Source: Polyangiaceae bacterium (GTDB lineage Bacteria; Myxococcota_A; Polyangia; Polyangiales; Polyangiaceae). Taken from it: DNA of 64,000 bases. The first letter of the stretch is position 1. The number at the start of each line of letters is the position of its first letter. This document shows, in pieces, positions 51,845 through 61,460 of the stretch. The notes under the pieces are model-generated. The model was given only the letters and a program-made list of their open reading frames with translations. It had not been told where the DNA came from and made no database searches. The DNA is taken from the NCBI GenBank assembly GCA_019637295.1, contig JAHBVX010000001.1:533501-597500 (forward strand). The letters run 5' to 3'. The position numbers and the translations under genes were made by a program.

Positions 51845-53152
51845 GTGGACTTCGACGCGCTGCGCTCCCGGTTGGCACAGGCCTCGGCGTTGTCCCCGCT
51901 GGGGACCGTGCGCGCGGTGACGGGGCTCGCCGTCCGACTAGCGCTGCCCGGGGCTCGCGTCGGGGACGTGGTCCTGATCAAGCGGCGCGGCGAGTCGCTG
52001 CGGGCCGAGATCGTGGGCTTCGACGGGGGTGAGGCCGTTGCCATCCCGCTCGGCGAGCTGCAGGGAGTAGGGCCCGACGATCCGGTGGAGTCCACCGGCT
52101 TGCCGCTGCAAGTGGCGGCGGGGCCGTCGCTGTTGGGCCGAGTGCTCGACGGCCTCGGGCGCCCGCTCGACGCGGGGCTTCCGCCCCAGGGGCTCGTGCC
52201 CGTTCCGGTCGATCGCGCGCCCCCGGCGGCCCTCGGCCGCCGCGCGGTCACCGCGCCGCTTCCGACGGGGGTGCGTGTGATCGACGGGCTGCTCACGCTC
52301 GGGGTCGGGCAGCGGGTGGGGCTGTTCGCTGGCTCCGGCGTCGGCAAGAGCAGTCTGCTCGGCGCGATCGCACGGGGTACGACGGCGGACGTCGTCGTCG
52401 TGGCGCTCGTCGGCGAACGCGGGCGCGAGGTCGGCGACTTCCTGCAACACTCGCTCGACTCGGTGGCGCGCGCGCGGAGCGTCGTCGTGGTGGCCACCAG
52501 CGACGCGCCCGCTCTCGAGCGCCTGCGCGCGGTGCAGGTCGCCACCGCGGTCGCGGAACACTTTCGGGATCGTGGAAACAGCGTGCTGCTGCTCGTCGAC
52601 TCAATCACCCGCGTGGCGCGCGCCCAGCGCGAGGTCGGCCTGGCGGCAGGGGAGGCTCCGGCCCGGCGGGGCTATCCGCCGAGCGTGTTCGCGATGCTGC
52701 CCCGTCTGCTCGAGCGCAGCGGTCAATCCGAGGCCGGCGCGATCACGGCCATCTACACCGTGCTAGTCGAAGGTGGCGACATGGAGGAGCCCATCGCCGA
52801 TGAGGTTCGCGGCATCCTCGATGGCCACGTCGTCATGAGTCGCGCCATCGCCGCCCGCGGTCACTACCCTGCGATAGACGTCACCGTCTCGCTGTCTCGG
52901 GTCATGGATCAGGTGACCTCCCCCGAGCACGTCAGCGCGGCACGTCACATCCGTTCGCTCGTGGCAGCCTACGAGGAGAAGCGTGAGCTCATCGCGCTAG
53001 GGGCGTATCAGACGGGCAGCGATCGCAGCGTGGATCGCGCCATCGCGGCGCTCCCCGAGATCCACGCCTACCTGGGCCAAGAGCTGGGAGACATCACGAG
53101 CTTCGCCGATACCGAGCGCCGCCTGCGTGAGCTGGCGTCTCGCTTCGGTTGA
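51845..53152 (+). CDS. FliI/SctN-type ATPase without other secretion genes nearby
   Basis: This 435-residue ATPase resembles the flagellar FliI and type III secretion SctN hexamers. The N-terminal domain includes VRAVTGLAVRLALPGA. Walker A is AGSGVGKSSL (about 162-171), GERGREVGDFLQ is the family-specific motif, LLLVDSITRVARAQRE the Walker B, and YPPSVFAMLPRLLER the downstream conserved segment. The GTG start is chosen for the best N-terminal match. No other export component is in the window, so it may serve a remote system or a distinct role. Confidence 0.9.
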   Translation: MDFDALRSRLAQASALSPLGTVRAVTGLAVRLALPGARVGDVVLIKRRGESLRAEIVGFDGGEAVAIPLGELQGVGPDDPVESTGLPLQVAAGPSLLGRVLDGLGRPLDAGLPPQGLVPVPVDRAPPAALGRRAVTAPLPTGVRVIDGLLTLGVGQRVGLFAGSGVGKSSLLGAIARGTTADVVVVALVGERGREVGDFLQHSLDSVARARSVVVVATSDAPALERLRAVQVATAVAEHFRDRGNSVLLLVDSITRVARAQREVGLAAGEAPARRGYPPSVFAMLPRLLERSGQSEAGAITAIYTVLVEGGDMEEPIADEVRGILDGHVVMSRAIAARGHYPAIDVTVSLSRVMDQVTSPEHVSAARHIRSLVAAYEEKRELIALGAYQTGSDRSVDRAIAALPEIHAYLGQELGDITSFADTERRLRELASRFG

Positions 53153-53162
53153 CGGCACTCGC

Positions 53163-54269
53163 CTATCCGAGGCTCGCGGCTTCGTGAGTGGGCGTCAGCT
53201 CTGACTCGAGTTCGTTCAGGAGCTGACGAGCTCGTTTGCTCAGCTTGCGCGGGACCTGCACCTCCACCACCACGTGGAGGTCCCCACTGCCGCGTTGATC
53301 CAGCCGCGGCACTCCCTTGCCGCGCAGGCTCAAGACCGTGCCGGGCTGCGTCCCCGCGGGGACGTCCACGCTGACCTGTGAGTCGTCTGGGAGATCGATC
53401 TCGAGCTCGGCTCCGAGCGCCGCCTCCGGGAACGAGATCTCCCGGCGGGTGATCAGGTCGTAGCCCTCGCGCTGAAAGCGCGCGTCGTCCTCGACCGTGA
53501 CGTCCACGTACAGATCCCCTGCCGCTGATCCTGATGGGCCAGGCATGCCCTGCCCAGGTACGCGCAGGCGCTGCTCCGAGTCGATGCCAGCCGGGAAGGT
53601 CACGAGCACCTTGCGTTGGCGCTCCACCTTGCCGACCCCCGAACAGCCCGCACAAGGGTCCTTGATCGTCTGGCCCGCGCCGCGGCAGCGCGGGCAGGTC
53701 GTGGAGAACATGATGAACCCGCGCTGGGTGGTGGCCTGACCGGTGCCGTTGCAGCCGACGCAGCGCTCGGGCTCGGTTCCCGGCTTGGCGCCGCTGCCGT
53801 TGCACTGCTCGCAGCTCGCGGCGCCCCGGACGCAGACCTCTTTCTTGCAGCCCGCGATGGCGTCCTTCAGCGAGATGGTCGCTTCCACGCGCACGTCCTG
53901 CCCACGGGGGGGGGCCGCGCGGCGCCGGCCGCCGCCGGGGAAGCCAAAGCCGCCCATTCCTCCGAAGAAGTCCGAGAACATGTCCTGAAACTGACTCAGG
54001 ATGTCCCCCATGCCGGCGTTCGAGAAGTCGAACCCGCCGCTGCCGAGCCCCGCGTGGCCAAAGCGGTCGTAGGTGCTCCGCTTTTCGGCGTCGGACAGCA
54101 CGCTGTAGGCCTCTGTCGCCTCCTTGAACTTCGCCTCCGCCGTCGCGTCTCCCGGGTTGCGATCCGGGTGGTGCTTCAGCGCTGCCTGGCGGTAGGCCTT
54201 GCGAATGTCGTCCGGGTCGGCGTCCCGCGCGACGCCCAGAACCTCGTAGTAGTCACGTTTTTCGGTCAT
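53163..54269 (-). CDS. dnaJ: molecular chaperone DnaJ
   Basis: This 368-residue J-protein stimulates the DnaK ATPase and binds unfolded proteins. The J domain has the HPD motif (HHPDRNPGD). A Gly/Phe-rich linker ([11 protein letters not shown]) follows, then four CxxCxGxG zinc repeats ([32 protein letters not shown]) and the C-terminal substrate domain ([12 protein letters not shown]). Length is typical. It is convergent with the FliI-like ATPase gene. No grpE or dnaK is adjacent. Confidence 0.96.
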   Translation of the reverse strand: MTEKRDYYEVLGVARDADPDDIRKAYRQAALKHHPDRNPGDATAEAKFKEATEAYSVLSDAEKRSTYDRFGHAGLGSGGFDFSNAGMGDILSQFQDMFSDFFGGMGGFGFPGGGRRRAAPPRGQDVRVEATISLKDAIAGCKKEVCVRGAASCEQCNGSGAKPGTEPERCVGCNGTGQATTQRGFIMFSTTCPRCRGAGQTIKDPCAGCSGVGKVERQRKVLVTFPAGIDSEQRLRVPGQGMPGPSGSAAGDLYVDVTVEDDARFQREGYDLITRREISFPEAALGAELEIDLPDDSQVSVDVPAGTQPGTVLSLRGKGVPRLDQRGSGDLHVVVEVQVPRKLSKRARQLLNELESELTPTHEAASLG

Positions 54270-54343
54270 GGCCGGTGGCTCTCGCCGCCAAGGGGGGGAG
54301 GCCCTGAGAGGGTAAGGTCCGAAAACCTACTGTCAACGCGCCT

Positions 54344-55771
54344 TCAAGTCACGCCAGCTCGCGCACGCAGCTGGGCGAGGAGGGTCGCCTTCTGCTGGAG
54401 CTCGGCTCGCGCTCGGGCCAGCTCAGTGGCCAGCGCCCCGGGCTCCCCGCCCGAGAGCTCCGCGCTCAGCGCCTCGATGGTCCAGCGGGCGGCCTCCAGA
54501 TCGGCCTCCCGCAGGGCGTTTTGGTGGGCGAGGCGGTCGAGCTGGGCCGTCAGCCCCTCGGCGCGCAAGGGCGCTCCCACGGCCCCCGGCTCCGTCAGCT
54601 CCGCGAGCAGCTCCCGGGCCAACCGTTCGACGGTAGCGAGGTCGTGGCTCAACCGACGGACCTCCGAGCCTCGCTCTCGTAGCTGGTGCTCGAGCCGGGC
54701 CAGCTCTGTGGCGTACTCCGTCTCGGGCTCCTCGCCGGCGGCGGTCCCCCGCGCGCTCAGGGCCGCGAGGCCAGACTCCGCGTCGGCGAGCGCAGCGGTG
54801 CGCTGCTGGAGCAAGTCCGACGTCGAGTTCAGCTGCCGGCGGAGCTCGTCACGCTCCCTCCTCACCTGCTCGAGCTGCTCAGCCGCGACGCTCTGCTGCT
54901 CCGCCGCCTCCCGGGCAGCCTCCAGCTCTGCGAGGGCCTCGTCGGCCCGCTCGTCCGCCACGGCGGCGCGCGCTTCGAGTTGCTCGATCCAGCGATCCCG
55001 CTCCCCGACGGCTTGCCGCAAAGACTCGGTCTCCGGGTCCGGCGAAGGGCGCGCGTCGCGCCGTGTGTGCTCGCCTCCGCCCGCCGACGCCCGGCTCTCG
55101 CGGCGCGTGTCCGCCAGGGGGAGCTGGATGACCGAGAACTCGTCGAGCCGTAGGTGTGCGTCGCTCGCGACAGCGACGAACCACTCCGGCTCCTCGGCGC
55201 CGCCCGGGACGCACGACGTGTCCAGGCTGGGCTCCGGGTTGGCGGCCGAGAAGTCGACCACGGCATAGCCCACGAACGGCGCCTGTCCGAGCATCTGCAC
55301 CGTCGTGAACTCGCCGCGCAGCGCGTCGTACAGTTCGTAGTAGTCCAACGCGCCGTCCGCCAACACATCCGCCGGGAGCAGGCGGTCTCGGGCGCCCGGG
55401 TTGGGAATGGCGACCAAGGCGACACCCTGGGGCGTGAGAGCTCGGCGCAGGCGACGGACCACGGAGTGCGCGGGGCCCGCGGCGTTGAGGTCCTCGATGA
55501 CGGCCAGGTCGAAGGAGCCATCGCGCACGCCAAGACCGCTGGGAGGCAGGGGACCAAGAAACAGGCTTCGGGATGGATTGCGGGCTGCGGACTCGGCCAC
55601 TCGGGCGGGCTCGGGGTCCAGCACGTGCACCAAGCGCGCGCCACGGTCCAGAAACTCCTCCGCCAGCGCCGACGAGGAGTCTCCGAGCACGAGCACTCGG
55701 CGACCCTCGAACAGCGCTTCCACGTAGGCGGGAAGCACGCGGCTGGGACGCAGCTTGGGACGAGGCGACAT
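54344..55771 (-). CDS. methyltransferase-like domain fused to a long coiled coil
   Basis: This 475-residue protein has an N-terminal Rossmann-like SAM domain (VLVLGDSSSALAEEFLDRGA, FDLAVIEDLNAAG, LTPQGVALVAIPNP) over about 200 residues, then a Pro/Ser linker and a long coiled coil (about 255-470) with strong heptads, such as QLEARAAVADERADEALAELEA (in part) and RRERDELRRQLNSTSDLLQQR. The methyltransferase motif I is atypical and catalytic activity is uncertain. A scaffold or polar localisation role is possible by analogy to similar two-part proteins in myxobacteria. It starts at ATG 55771. Confidence 0.8.
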   Translation of the reverse strand: MSPRPKLRPSRVLPAYVEALFEGRRVLVLGDSSSALAEEFLDRGARLVHVLDPEPARVAESAARNPSRSLFLGPLPPSGLGVRDGSFDLAVIEDLNAAGPAHSVVRRLRRALTPQGVALVAIPNPGARDRLLPADVLADGALDYYELYDALRGEFTTVQMLGQAPFVGYAVVDFSAANPEPSLDTSCVPGGAEEPEWFVAVASDAHLRLDEFSVIQLPLADTRRESRASAGGGEHTRRDARPSPDPETESLRQAVGERDRWIEQLEARAAVADERADEALAELEAAREAAEQQSVAAEQLEQVRRERDELRRQLNSTSDLLQQRTAALADAESGLAALSARGTAAGEEPETEYATELARLEHQLRERGSEVRRLSHDLATVERLARELLAELTEPGAVGAPLRAEGLTAQLDRLAHQNALREADLEAARWTIEALSAELSGGEPGALATELARARAELQQKATLLAQLRARAGVT

Positions 55772-55867
55772 CGGCGCGCACCCTACATCACCGTGCGTGA
55801 TTCGGCGACTGCAGACCACCGCGGCCATTTCCACTAGCTGTGACCGGGACGTGCCGCACGTTCAGTG

Positions 55868-56374
55868 TCACGGTTGCCGACAAGGCGTGGGAACCCTGCA
55901 CGGCTCACCGCAGTTCAGCGCGAGCGCATGACGGTCGACCTGCAGCGGCGTCGCTCGACCGAGCCCCGTCCCCGCGAGGCACAGCAAGACGGCGTCGTCT
56001 CGCCCCACGGGATTGGCGGGCTCGATGCATAACCCGCTCACGCACGCGCCGTGGGGTAGCCCGTGCGCCGGTGGGCACTCGGTCTTGTCCTTGCAGACCA
56101 AGAGTCTGCAGTCGACAACGTCTGCGGGAGGTCCATCGGTCGCAACGTCGCATAGCGCCACGAGTCGTCCCGTCGTGTGCAGGCTTGGGCGGGGCTTGTC
56201 CGGCGAGACCGACTCACCCGCGGTGCGGGCGAGCGTGCAGCGCCCCTCCCGATTGCAGCGCGCCACGACGGTGCGGCCCTCACTGTCCGTCAGGGTTCGC
56301 TCGCTTACCCGCTCGCAGCCACCGGCCAACGCGCCGAGAGTCGCGACGACGAGAACGGAACGGAGCCGACACAT
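55868..56374 (-). CDS. Cys-rich lipoprotein
   Basis: This 168-residue protein has a lipoprotein signal (LVVATLGALAGGC). The mature part carries several Cys pairs (CNREGRC, CRLLVCKDKTEC, CVSGLCIEP, CLAGTG, CGEPC) suggesting a disulfide-rich exported fold. The family is not recognised. It is divergent from trpE, with about 97 bp between them. Confidence 0.72.
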   Translation of the reverse strand: MCRLRSVLVVATLGALAGGCERVSERTLTDSEGRTVVARCNREGRCTLARTAGESVSPDKPRPSLHTTGRLVALCDVATDGPPADVVDCRLLVCKDKTECPPAHGLPHGACVSGLCIEPANPVGRDDAVLLCLAGTGLGRATPLQVDRHALALNCGEPCRVPTPCRQP

Positions 56375-56471
56375 CCGGGAGGAATCGTAGACAATTCGAG
56401 ATCCGGCCAGCAACCGCGACTTCGATTTTCGGGTCGGAGGCCCCGCTGGCTCGTACAATCCCGCCGCTAGG

Positions 56472-57863
56472 ATGTCGGCGGTTCACGAGAAGACCCTGGT
56501 AGTCGATGGGATCACCCCGGTTGGGGCGTATGCGCAGCTGCGTAGAGACGCGGGTGAGGGCAGCTTCCTGCTCGAGAGCGTGGTGCCTGGCGAACGATGG
56601 GGGCGCTACTCCGTCCTTGGCTATCGACCCCAGAGCAGCGTCCTCATCCATGGCGCCGTGGGCGTGGACCCGTTCGCGGAGTTGGCTCGACTGTTGCCTA
56701 TCGACGCCGAGGGTGAGACCTCCGTCGCTGAGCGCTTCTGCCGGGCGCACGTCGGCGCCGTGCTCTACGACGCCATTCACTTCACGACCAAGGTCGAGCC
56801 CTGGCCGGCGCATTTGGCTTCCCAACCGGTCGTCGCGCGTCTGGTGTCCGACTGCACGGTGATCGTGTTCGACAATTCGAGTCACACCGCGACGATCGCC
56901 GCGCCGGATCAGGCTTCGCTGCAGCACGCGGAGGCAGCGCTGGCGCGCTCTGCCGCGCTCCGCCCGCTGGGGGTGCCTGACCCCGGACGGCTGCCCTCGA
57001 ACGTGGATGTCGACATCTCGGACGCCGAGTACGAGCGCGTGGTGTCGACCGCGAAGGAGCACGTGCTGGCCGGCGACGCCTTTCAGGTCGTGGCGGCGCG
57101 CACGTTCTCCGTCCCCGCGGCTGGTGCAGACATCTTCGACGTGTATCGCGCGCTGCGCGTGCTGTCCCCGGCGCCGTACATGTACCTGTTCGAACTGCCG
57201 GCTCGGGAGGGGCTCGAGCCGCTCACCGTAGCGGGTGCGAGCCCCGAGACCCTGGTGCGGCTCGAGTCGGGGCGCGTCACCCTGAGGCCCATCGCCGGGA
57301 CGCGCCGTCGCGGACGAAGCGATGCAGAAGACGACGCGCTGGCCGCCGAGATGCTAGCGGACCCGAAGGAGCGGGCCGAGCACGTGATGCTGATCGATTT
57401 GGCGCGCAACGACGTCGGTCGGGTGGCAAAGGCGGGCACCGTCACACTCAACCAGACCATGGCCGTCGAGCGCTTCAGCCATGTGATGCACATCGTCAGC
57501 GAGGTGACCGGGGAGCTGGCCGTCGGTCGCGGTCCTTGGGACGTGTTGCGGGCGACGTTCCCCGCGGGAACCCTCACGGGCGCGCCCAAGGTGCGCGCCA
57601 TGCAGATCCTGCGGGAGCTCGAGTCGCGACCCCGCGGCGTGTACGGGGGCGCGCTCGGCTACGTCACCCGCGGCGGCGATCTCGACTTCGCCATCGCGAT
57701 CCGGACCGCGGTGCTACGGGACGGGCGCTTCGAGGTCAGCGCAGGCGCGGGAGTGGTCGCGGACAGCGTCCCAGCGCTCGAAGCCAAAGAGACTCGCAAC
57801 AAGGCCCGCGCGGCGTTGGCTGCCATCGCCGAGGCGACGCGGCGCGCTGGAGCTCGCGGCTGA
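56472..57863 (+). CDS. trpE: anthranilate synthase component I
   Basis: This 463-residue chorismate-binding enzyme makes anthranilate in tryptophan synthesis, with a glutamine amidotransferase partner (TrpG) not seen in the window. The N-terminal domain has SFLLESVVPGERWGRYSVLG, the tryptophan feedback site region. The C-terminal domain has PIAGTRRRG, IDLARNDVGRV, GTLTGAPKVRAMQIL and GAGVVADSVPALEAKETRNKA. It is slightly shorter than usual. PabB is the other possibility, but the LLESV motif favours TrpE. It is followed without gap by a membrane protein gene. Confidence 0.88.
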   Translation: MSAVHEKTLVVDGITPVGAYAQLRRDAGEGSFLLESVVPGERWGRYSVLGYRPQSSVLIHGAVGVDPFAELARLLPIDAEGETSVAERFCRAHVGAVLYDAIHFTTKVEPWPAHLASQPVVARLVSDCTVIVFDNSSHTATIAAPDQASLQHAEAALARSAALRPLGVPDPGRLPSNVDVDISDAEYERVVSTAKEHVLAGDAFQVVAARTFSVPAAGADIFDVYRALRVLSPAPYMYLFELPAREGLEPLTVAGASPETLVRLESGRVTLRPIAGTRRRGRSDAEDDALAAEMLADPKERAEHVMLIDLARNDVGRVAKAGTVTLNQTMAVERFSHVMHIVSEVTGELAVGRGPWDVLRATFPAGTLTGAPKVRAMQILRELESRPRGVYGGALGYVTRGGDLDFAIAIRTAVLRDGRFEVSAGAGVVADSVPALEAKETRNKARAALAAIAEATRRAGARG

Positions 57864-58331
57864 GTGCAGCCTCTGGTGGAGCGGGCTCCGGACTTCGCGC
57901 AGCCGCTGCTCGGCTGGCTGTTGGCGCCGACGACGCTCGGCGCGCTCAGCGTTGGTTCGGTGGTGCTGTTCGTGGGCAGCTTGCTGGCGATGCCGTGGCT
58001 CGTCACTCGCATCCCCACGGACTACTTCGCGCGTACCGGGAGTGAGCCTCCCCCGTCCTTGCTGAAGCGCCCGTGGGCTCGCGTTGGCTGGCGTGTGCTC
58101 AGAAACGTCATGGGCGGCTGCATGCTGTTGGCTGGAATCGCCATGCTCGTACTGCCCGGGCAAGGCATCCTCACCATTGTCGTCAGCCTGATGTTGCTCG
58201 AATTTCCGAACAAGCGCCGCGTATTGCGCAGGCTGCTGGCCCGGCGCCGGGTGCGGTCCGCACTCGACTCCATTCGGCGTCGCGCAGGCCGCGAGCCTCT
58301 CGACCTCGGCCCCGATCATCCCAACGACTGA
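57864..58331 (+). CDS. PGPGW-like small membrane protein
   Basis: This 155-residue protein starts with GTG immediately after the trpE stop. It has about three membrane helices. The segment AGIAMLVLPGQGILTIVVSLMLLEFPNKRR (cited as MLVLPGQG and LMLLEFPNKRR) matches the PGPGW family of small inner membrane proteins. The function is unknown. It ends 8 bp before copy 2 of the 153-bp repeat. Confidence 0.75.
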   Translation: MQPLVERAPDFAQPLLGWLLAPTTLGALSVGSVVLFVGSLLAMPWLVTRIPTDYFARTGSEPPPSLLKRPWARVGWRVLRNVMGGCMLLAGIAMLVLPGQGILTIVVSLMLLEFPNKRRVLRRLLARRRVRSALDSIRRRAGREPLDLGPDHPND

Positions 58332-58339
58332 GGCCGGAG

Positions 58340-58492
58340 GCTCAAGAGCTGTCGAAAAATCGACAGCTCTTTCATTCTGTCGCCGGGGAGGCACGCGCCT
58401 CCCCGCCCCAACGAAGTGAATTCGTTGGGGCCCCACCCCACGCGGGCCGGCTTCGCCGGCATGAACTGGGTCAATTCTTGGAAGACCTTCAG
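58340..58492. repeat. 153-bp dispersed intergenic repeat, copy 2
   Basis: It is about 93% identical to 1782-1934 over 153 bp in the same orientation, with compensating changes outside the stems: most differences fall in loops or in the last 15 bases. It again separates convergent genes and again ends at the stop codon of the minus-strand gene (58489-58491). Confidence 0.9.
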
Positions 58493-58752
58493 ACCTTGTC
58501 GCCCATGATGGCCCAGTAGGTGAACCCCGCACCCAGGCACCACGACCAGAAGGTCATGACGGCGGCGAGGGAGTAGCTCCCCACCTCGATGCGGCGTGCG
58601 TTCTGCCAGCCCCACAAGAACGCGTAAACGACGGTCACCAGGCCCATCAGTGCCTTGATCAAGTCCTCGTGCTTCGCCATCTGCCAGACGACGATGAGGA
58701 GGCACACGGCACTAGCGACGAAGAACGCGATGACGGGCGGGAGTAACCCCAT
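58489..58752 (-). CDS. small membrane protein of unknown function
   Basis: This 87-residue protein has three hydrophobic helices (LPPVIAFFVASAVCLLIVVW, ALMGLVTVVYAFLWGW, SLAAVMTFWSWCLGAGFTYW) separated by short polar loops. No family is recognised. Its stop codon is in the last bases of the 153-bp repeat. Confidence 0.65.
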   Translation of the reverse strand: MGLLPPVIAFFVASAVCLLIVVWQMAKHEDLIKALMGLVTVVYAFLWGWQNARRIEVGSYSLAAVMTFWSWCLGAGFTYWAIMGDKV

Positions 58753-58861
58753 GGCAGGCGCATCCTCGCGTGCTCGGGTCGGGCGCGCAAGCCCCTTCGG
58801 CCACGCGCTGTTGCCGGACGGTGACCGTTGACCTAGTCCTGTCCAGGCGCCGTTTTCCGCC

Positions 58862-60469
58862 ATGAGCGAGCCCACCGCCGCCGAGCCGCCCGAGGGCGCC
58901 ACCGACCGTCCCACTCGCGGGGCGCTCGCCCGCTTTCTCGATTTGGTCGAGCGGCTCGGCAACCTGCTGCCGCACCCGGTCACCCTGTTCGCCTTGCTGG
59001 CCCTCGGGGTGGTGCTCGGCAGCGGCCTGTTCGCCTGGCTCGGCTGGAGCGTCGCCGACCCGAGACCCCTTGGCGCCGCGGGCCGCAGTGCGGACGGAAC
59101 CATCGCCGTCGTCAGCCTGCTGTCCGGCGCGGGACTGCGTCGCATCGTCGAGAACCTGGTCACCAACTTCACCGGCTTCGTCCCGCTGGGCACGGTGCTC
59201 GTCGCCATGCTCGGCGTCGGCGTGGCCGAGAAATCGGGGCTGCTGACCGCGGCCATCCGCGCGCTGGTGCTGCGCGCGCCGAGCAACCTGATCACGGTCG
59301 CAGTCGTCTTGGCCGGTGTGCTCTCGAACACTGCTTCGGAGATGGGCTACGTCGTGCTCATCCCGCTAGCAGCCGTGATCTTTCACGGTCTGGGACGTCA
59401 CCCGCTCGCGGGCATGGCGGCGGCCTTCGCCGGCGTGTCCGGGGGCTACAGCGCCAACCTGTTGATCGGCACCGTGGATCCGCTGCTCGCCGGCATCACC
59501 CAAGAGGCCGCGCGCTTGATCGACCCCGAGTACACCGTGCACCCGGCGGTGAACTGGTACTTCATGATGATCAGCACGCTGCTGATCGCGGCGCTCGGTA
59601 CGCTGGTGACGACTCGGATCGTGGAGCCGAAGCTCGGCACGTACGACTCGTCCTTCGCTGTGAATCAGGTCGCGGAGCAACGCACGATGGAACCCGTCAC
59701 CTCCGAAGAGAAGCGCGGGCTCCGCTGGGCCCTGCTGGCGACCCTGGCGGTAGCGCTGCTGGTGCTGGTGGCGATCGTCCCCGAGGGCGGCGTGCTGCGC
59801 AATCCCAAGACCGGCGGCGTGCTGGACTCCTCGCTCTTGCGCGGGATGGTGACCTTCATCTTCGTCTTCTTCCTGGTGCCCGGGGTGACCTATGGCGTCG
59901 TGACCAGGACCATCCGCAGTGACCGAGACGTCATCGACGGCATGGCCAGTTCGATGAGCTCTCTCGGACTGTACATCGTGCTCGTGTTCTTCGCGGCGCA
60001 GTTCGTCGCGTTCTTCCAGTGGACCAACCTGGGCGCGATCCTGGCGGTGGAGGGGGCCGATCTGCTGCGCGCCATCGGCCTGACGGGACCGCTGGTGTTC
60101 GTGCCCTTCATCCTGATGTGCTGCGTGGTCAACCTGGCGCTCGGGAGCGCGTCGGCCCAGTGGGCCATCACGGCCCCCATCTTCGTGCCCATGCTGATGC
60201 TGCTCGGCTACAGCCCCGAGGTAGTGCAGGCGGCCTACCGCATCGGAGACAGCACGACCAACATCGTCACGCCCATGATGAGCTACTTCGGTTTGATCGT
60301 CGCCTTCGTCGCTCGCTACGATCGTCGCGTCGGCATCGGCACCATCATCAGCATGATGCTGCCCTACTCCGTCGTGTTCATCCTCGGTTGGACAGCGCTC
60401 TTCTACCTGTGGGTGTTCGCCTTCGGCTTGCCCGTCGGTCCGGCGGCGCCCACCTACTACACCCCGTGA
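58862..60469 (+). CDS. AbgT family transporter
   Basis: This 535-residue protein has about 12 membrane helices and matches the AbgT family, whose E. coli member imports p-aminobenzoyl-glutamate and whose other members export sulfonamides. The N-terminal ERLGNLLPHPVTLFALLAL, NTASEMGYVVLIPLAA, GYSANLLIGTVDPLLAGIT and GDSTTNIVTPMMSYFGLIV are characteristic. It stands alone. The substrate is not determined. Confidence 0.92.
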   Translation: MSEPTAAEPPEGATDRPTRGALARFLDLVERLGNLLPHPVTLFALLALGVVLGSGLFAWLGWSVADPRPLGAAGRSADGTIAVVSLLSGAGLRRIVENLVTNFTGFVPLGTVLVAMLGVGVAEKSGLLTAAIRALVLRAPSNLITVAVVLAGVLSNTASEMGYVVLIPLAAVIFHGLGRHPLAGMAAAFAGVSGGYSANLLIGTVDPLLAGITQEAARLIDPEYTVHPAVNWYFMMISTLLIAALGTLVTTRIVEPKLGTYDSSFAVNQVAEQRTMEPVTSEEKRGLRWALLATLAVALLVLVAIVPEGGVLRNPKTGGVLDSSLLRGMVTFIFVFFLVPGVTYGVVTRTIRSDRDVIDGMASSMSSLGLYIVLVFFAAQFVAFFQWTNLGAILAVEGADLLRAIGLTGPLVFVPFILMCCVVNLALGSASAQWAITAPIFVPMLMLLGYSPEVVQAAYRIGDSTTNIVTPMMSYFGLIVAFVARYDRRVGIGTIISMMLPYSVVFILGWTALFYLWVFAFGLPVGPAAPTYYTP

Positions 60470-60495
60470 GCCCAGTTCGGTATCGTCCGTCACCC

Positions 60496-61062
60496 ATGCT
60501 CGACCAGAACGCTTTCGGCCTGTTCGTCTCCTACTACGACCTCGAGAACGACGAGTATGCGCTCGAGCCCAGCGAGTTCGCCGGGCGGCTCGGCGAGTTC
60601 CGTCGCTTGCTCGAGGAGTGCGTGAAGAGCTTCCCCCTCGGTGCGGATCTCCACGTGGTCGATCTCGGTCACGCCATGTACGTCGAGCTGGCGGACGGCG
60701 ACCAGGACGAGGACCCGGTGGTCTGGCTCAAGATGGTGCGGGCGCGGCTGACCGGTCGGGAGTTTCGCACCGTGGGCGTGCTCAGCTACGGCAGCCGCTG
60801 GGTGGACGACGACGGTGGCACGGTGGGGCTCGAGTCCTTCGAGCGCGGCGGGATCGTGCGGGTCGCGCACTCGAGCGAGCCCCTGCGCCAGGCGCTGTGG
60901 GCCGAGGCTGCGTCGCGACAGGACGATGACGACTGCCCCGAGGGTTGGGGGCCCGGCCTCTACCTCGCCACGGACGCGGTCGAGGCGCTCGGGCGCGCGC
61001 TGAAGAACGCGCCGACACCGCTCATCGCTTCGGGCGCTACGTTCTATCGCGCTGGCCGCTGA
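60496..61062 (+). CDS. hypothetical protein
   Basis: This 188-residue cytoplasmic protein begins MLDQNAFGLFVSYYDLEND. It is acidic and moderately beta-rich, with VVDLGHAMYVELADGDQDEDP and GVLSYGSRWVDDDGGT. No family is recognised. It follows the AbgT gene by 26 bp on the same strand and may be co-transcribed. Its 3' end overlaps the convergent cupin gene by 19 bp. Confidence 0.7.
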   Translation: MLDQNAFGLFVSYYDLENDEYALEPSEFAGRLGEFRRLLEECVKSFPLGADLHVVDLGHAMYVELADGDQDEDPVVWLKMVRARLTGREFRTVGVLSYGSRWVDDDGGTVGLESFERGGIVRVAHSSEPLRQALWAEAASRQDDDDCPEGWGPGLYLATDAVEALGRALKNAPTPLIASGATFYRAGR

Positions 61063-61400
61063 GCGTCGGCTTTGACGATCAGATAGCGCAGCGGCTCGCT
61101 CTCGCTGGTGTTGTCGATCGCCAGCGTGGCGCCCAGGGGCAGCGCGACGACGGAGCCGGGGCTCACCGGGCGCACTAGGTCGTCCACGGCCATGGCGCCC
61201 GAGCCCGAGACCACGACGACCAGCTCCGGGTACTGCTGCTGAACGTGGCTGCCCACGCGACCACCCGGCTCGAGCTCGCAGGCCAGGACGGCGCGAAATG
61301 GCTCCAAGGTCGCGCTGCGCAGCAGGTCCCAGACCCGCACGGCGCCGGAGCCACCGAACAGGGCCTCACGTCGATCGTTGGCCACGGCAGGGTCGAACAT
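61044..61400 (-). CDS. cupin domain protein
   Basis: This 118-residue single-domain cupin has the motif 1 region GGRVGSHVQQQYPELVVVVSG and motif 2 region LPLGATLAIDNTSESEPLRYLIV. The metal-binding His residues are reduced (only one in motif 1), so metal binding is uncertain. It may be a small sensor or an isomerase-like protein. It starts at ATG 61400, divergent from ttcA. Confidence 0.78.
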   Translation of the reverse strand: MFDPAVANDRREALFGGSGAVRVWDLLRSATLEPFRAVLACELEPGGRVGSHVQQQYPELVVVVSGSGAMAVDDLVRPVSPGSVVALPLGATLAIDNTSESEPLRYLIVKADAQRPAR

Positions 61401-61460
61401 CGGCCGAGGATAGCGAGCTTTGCGCCGAAGGTGAGCGCGTTCTACGGTCCGCAGCGCGTC

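Noticed and set aside
53616-55268. Plus-strand frame of 550 codons
   Set aside because: It runs across dnaJ and the coiled-coil protein gene and is Ser/Arg/Ala-rich without domains.
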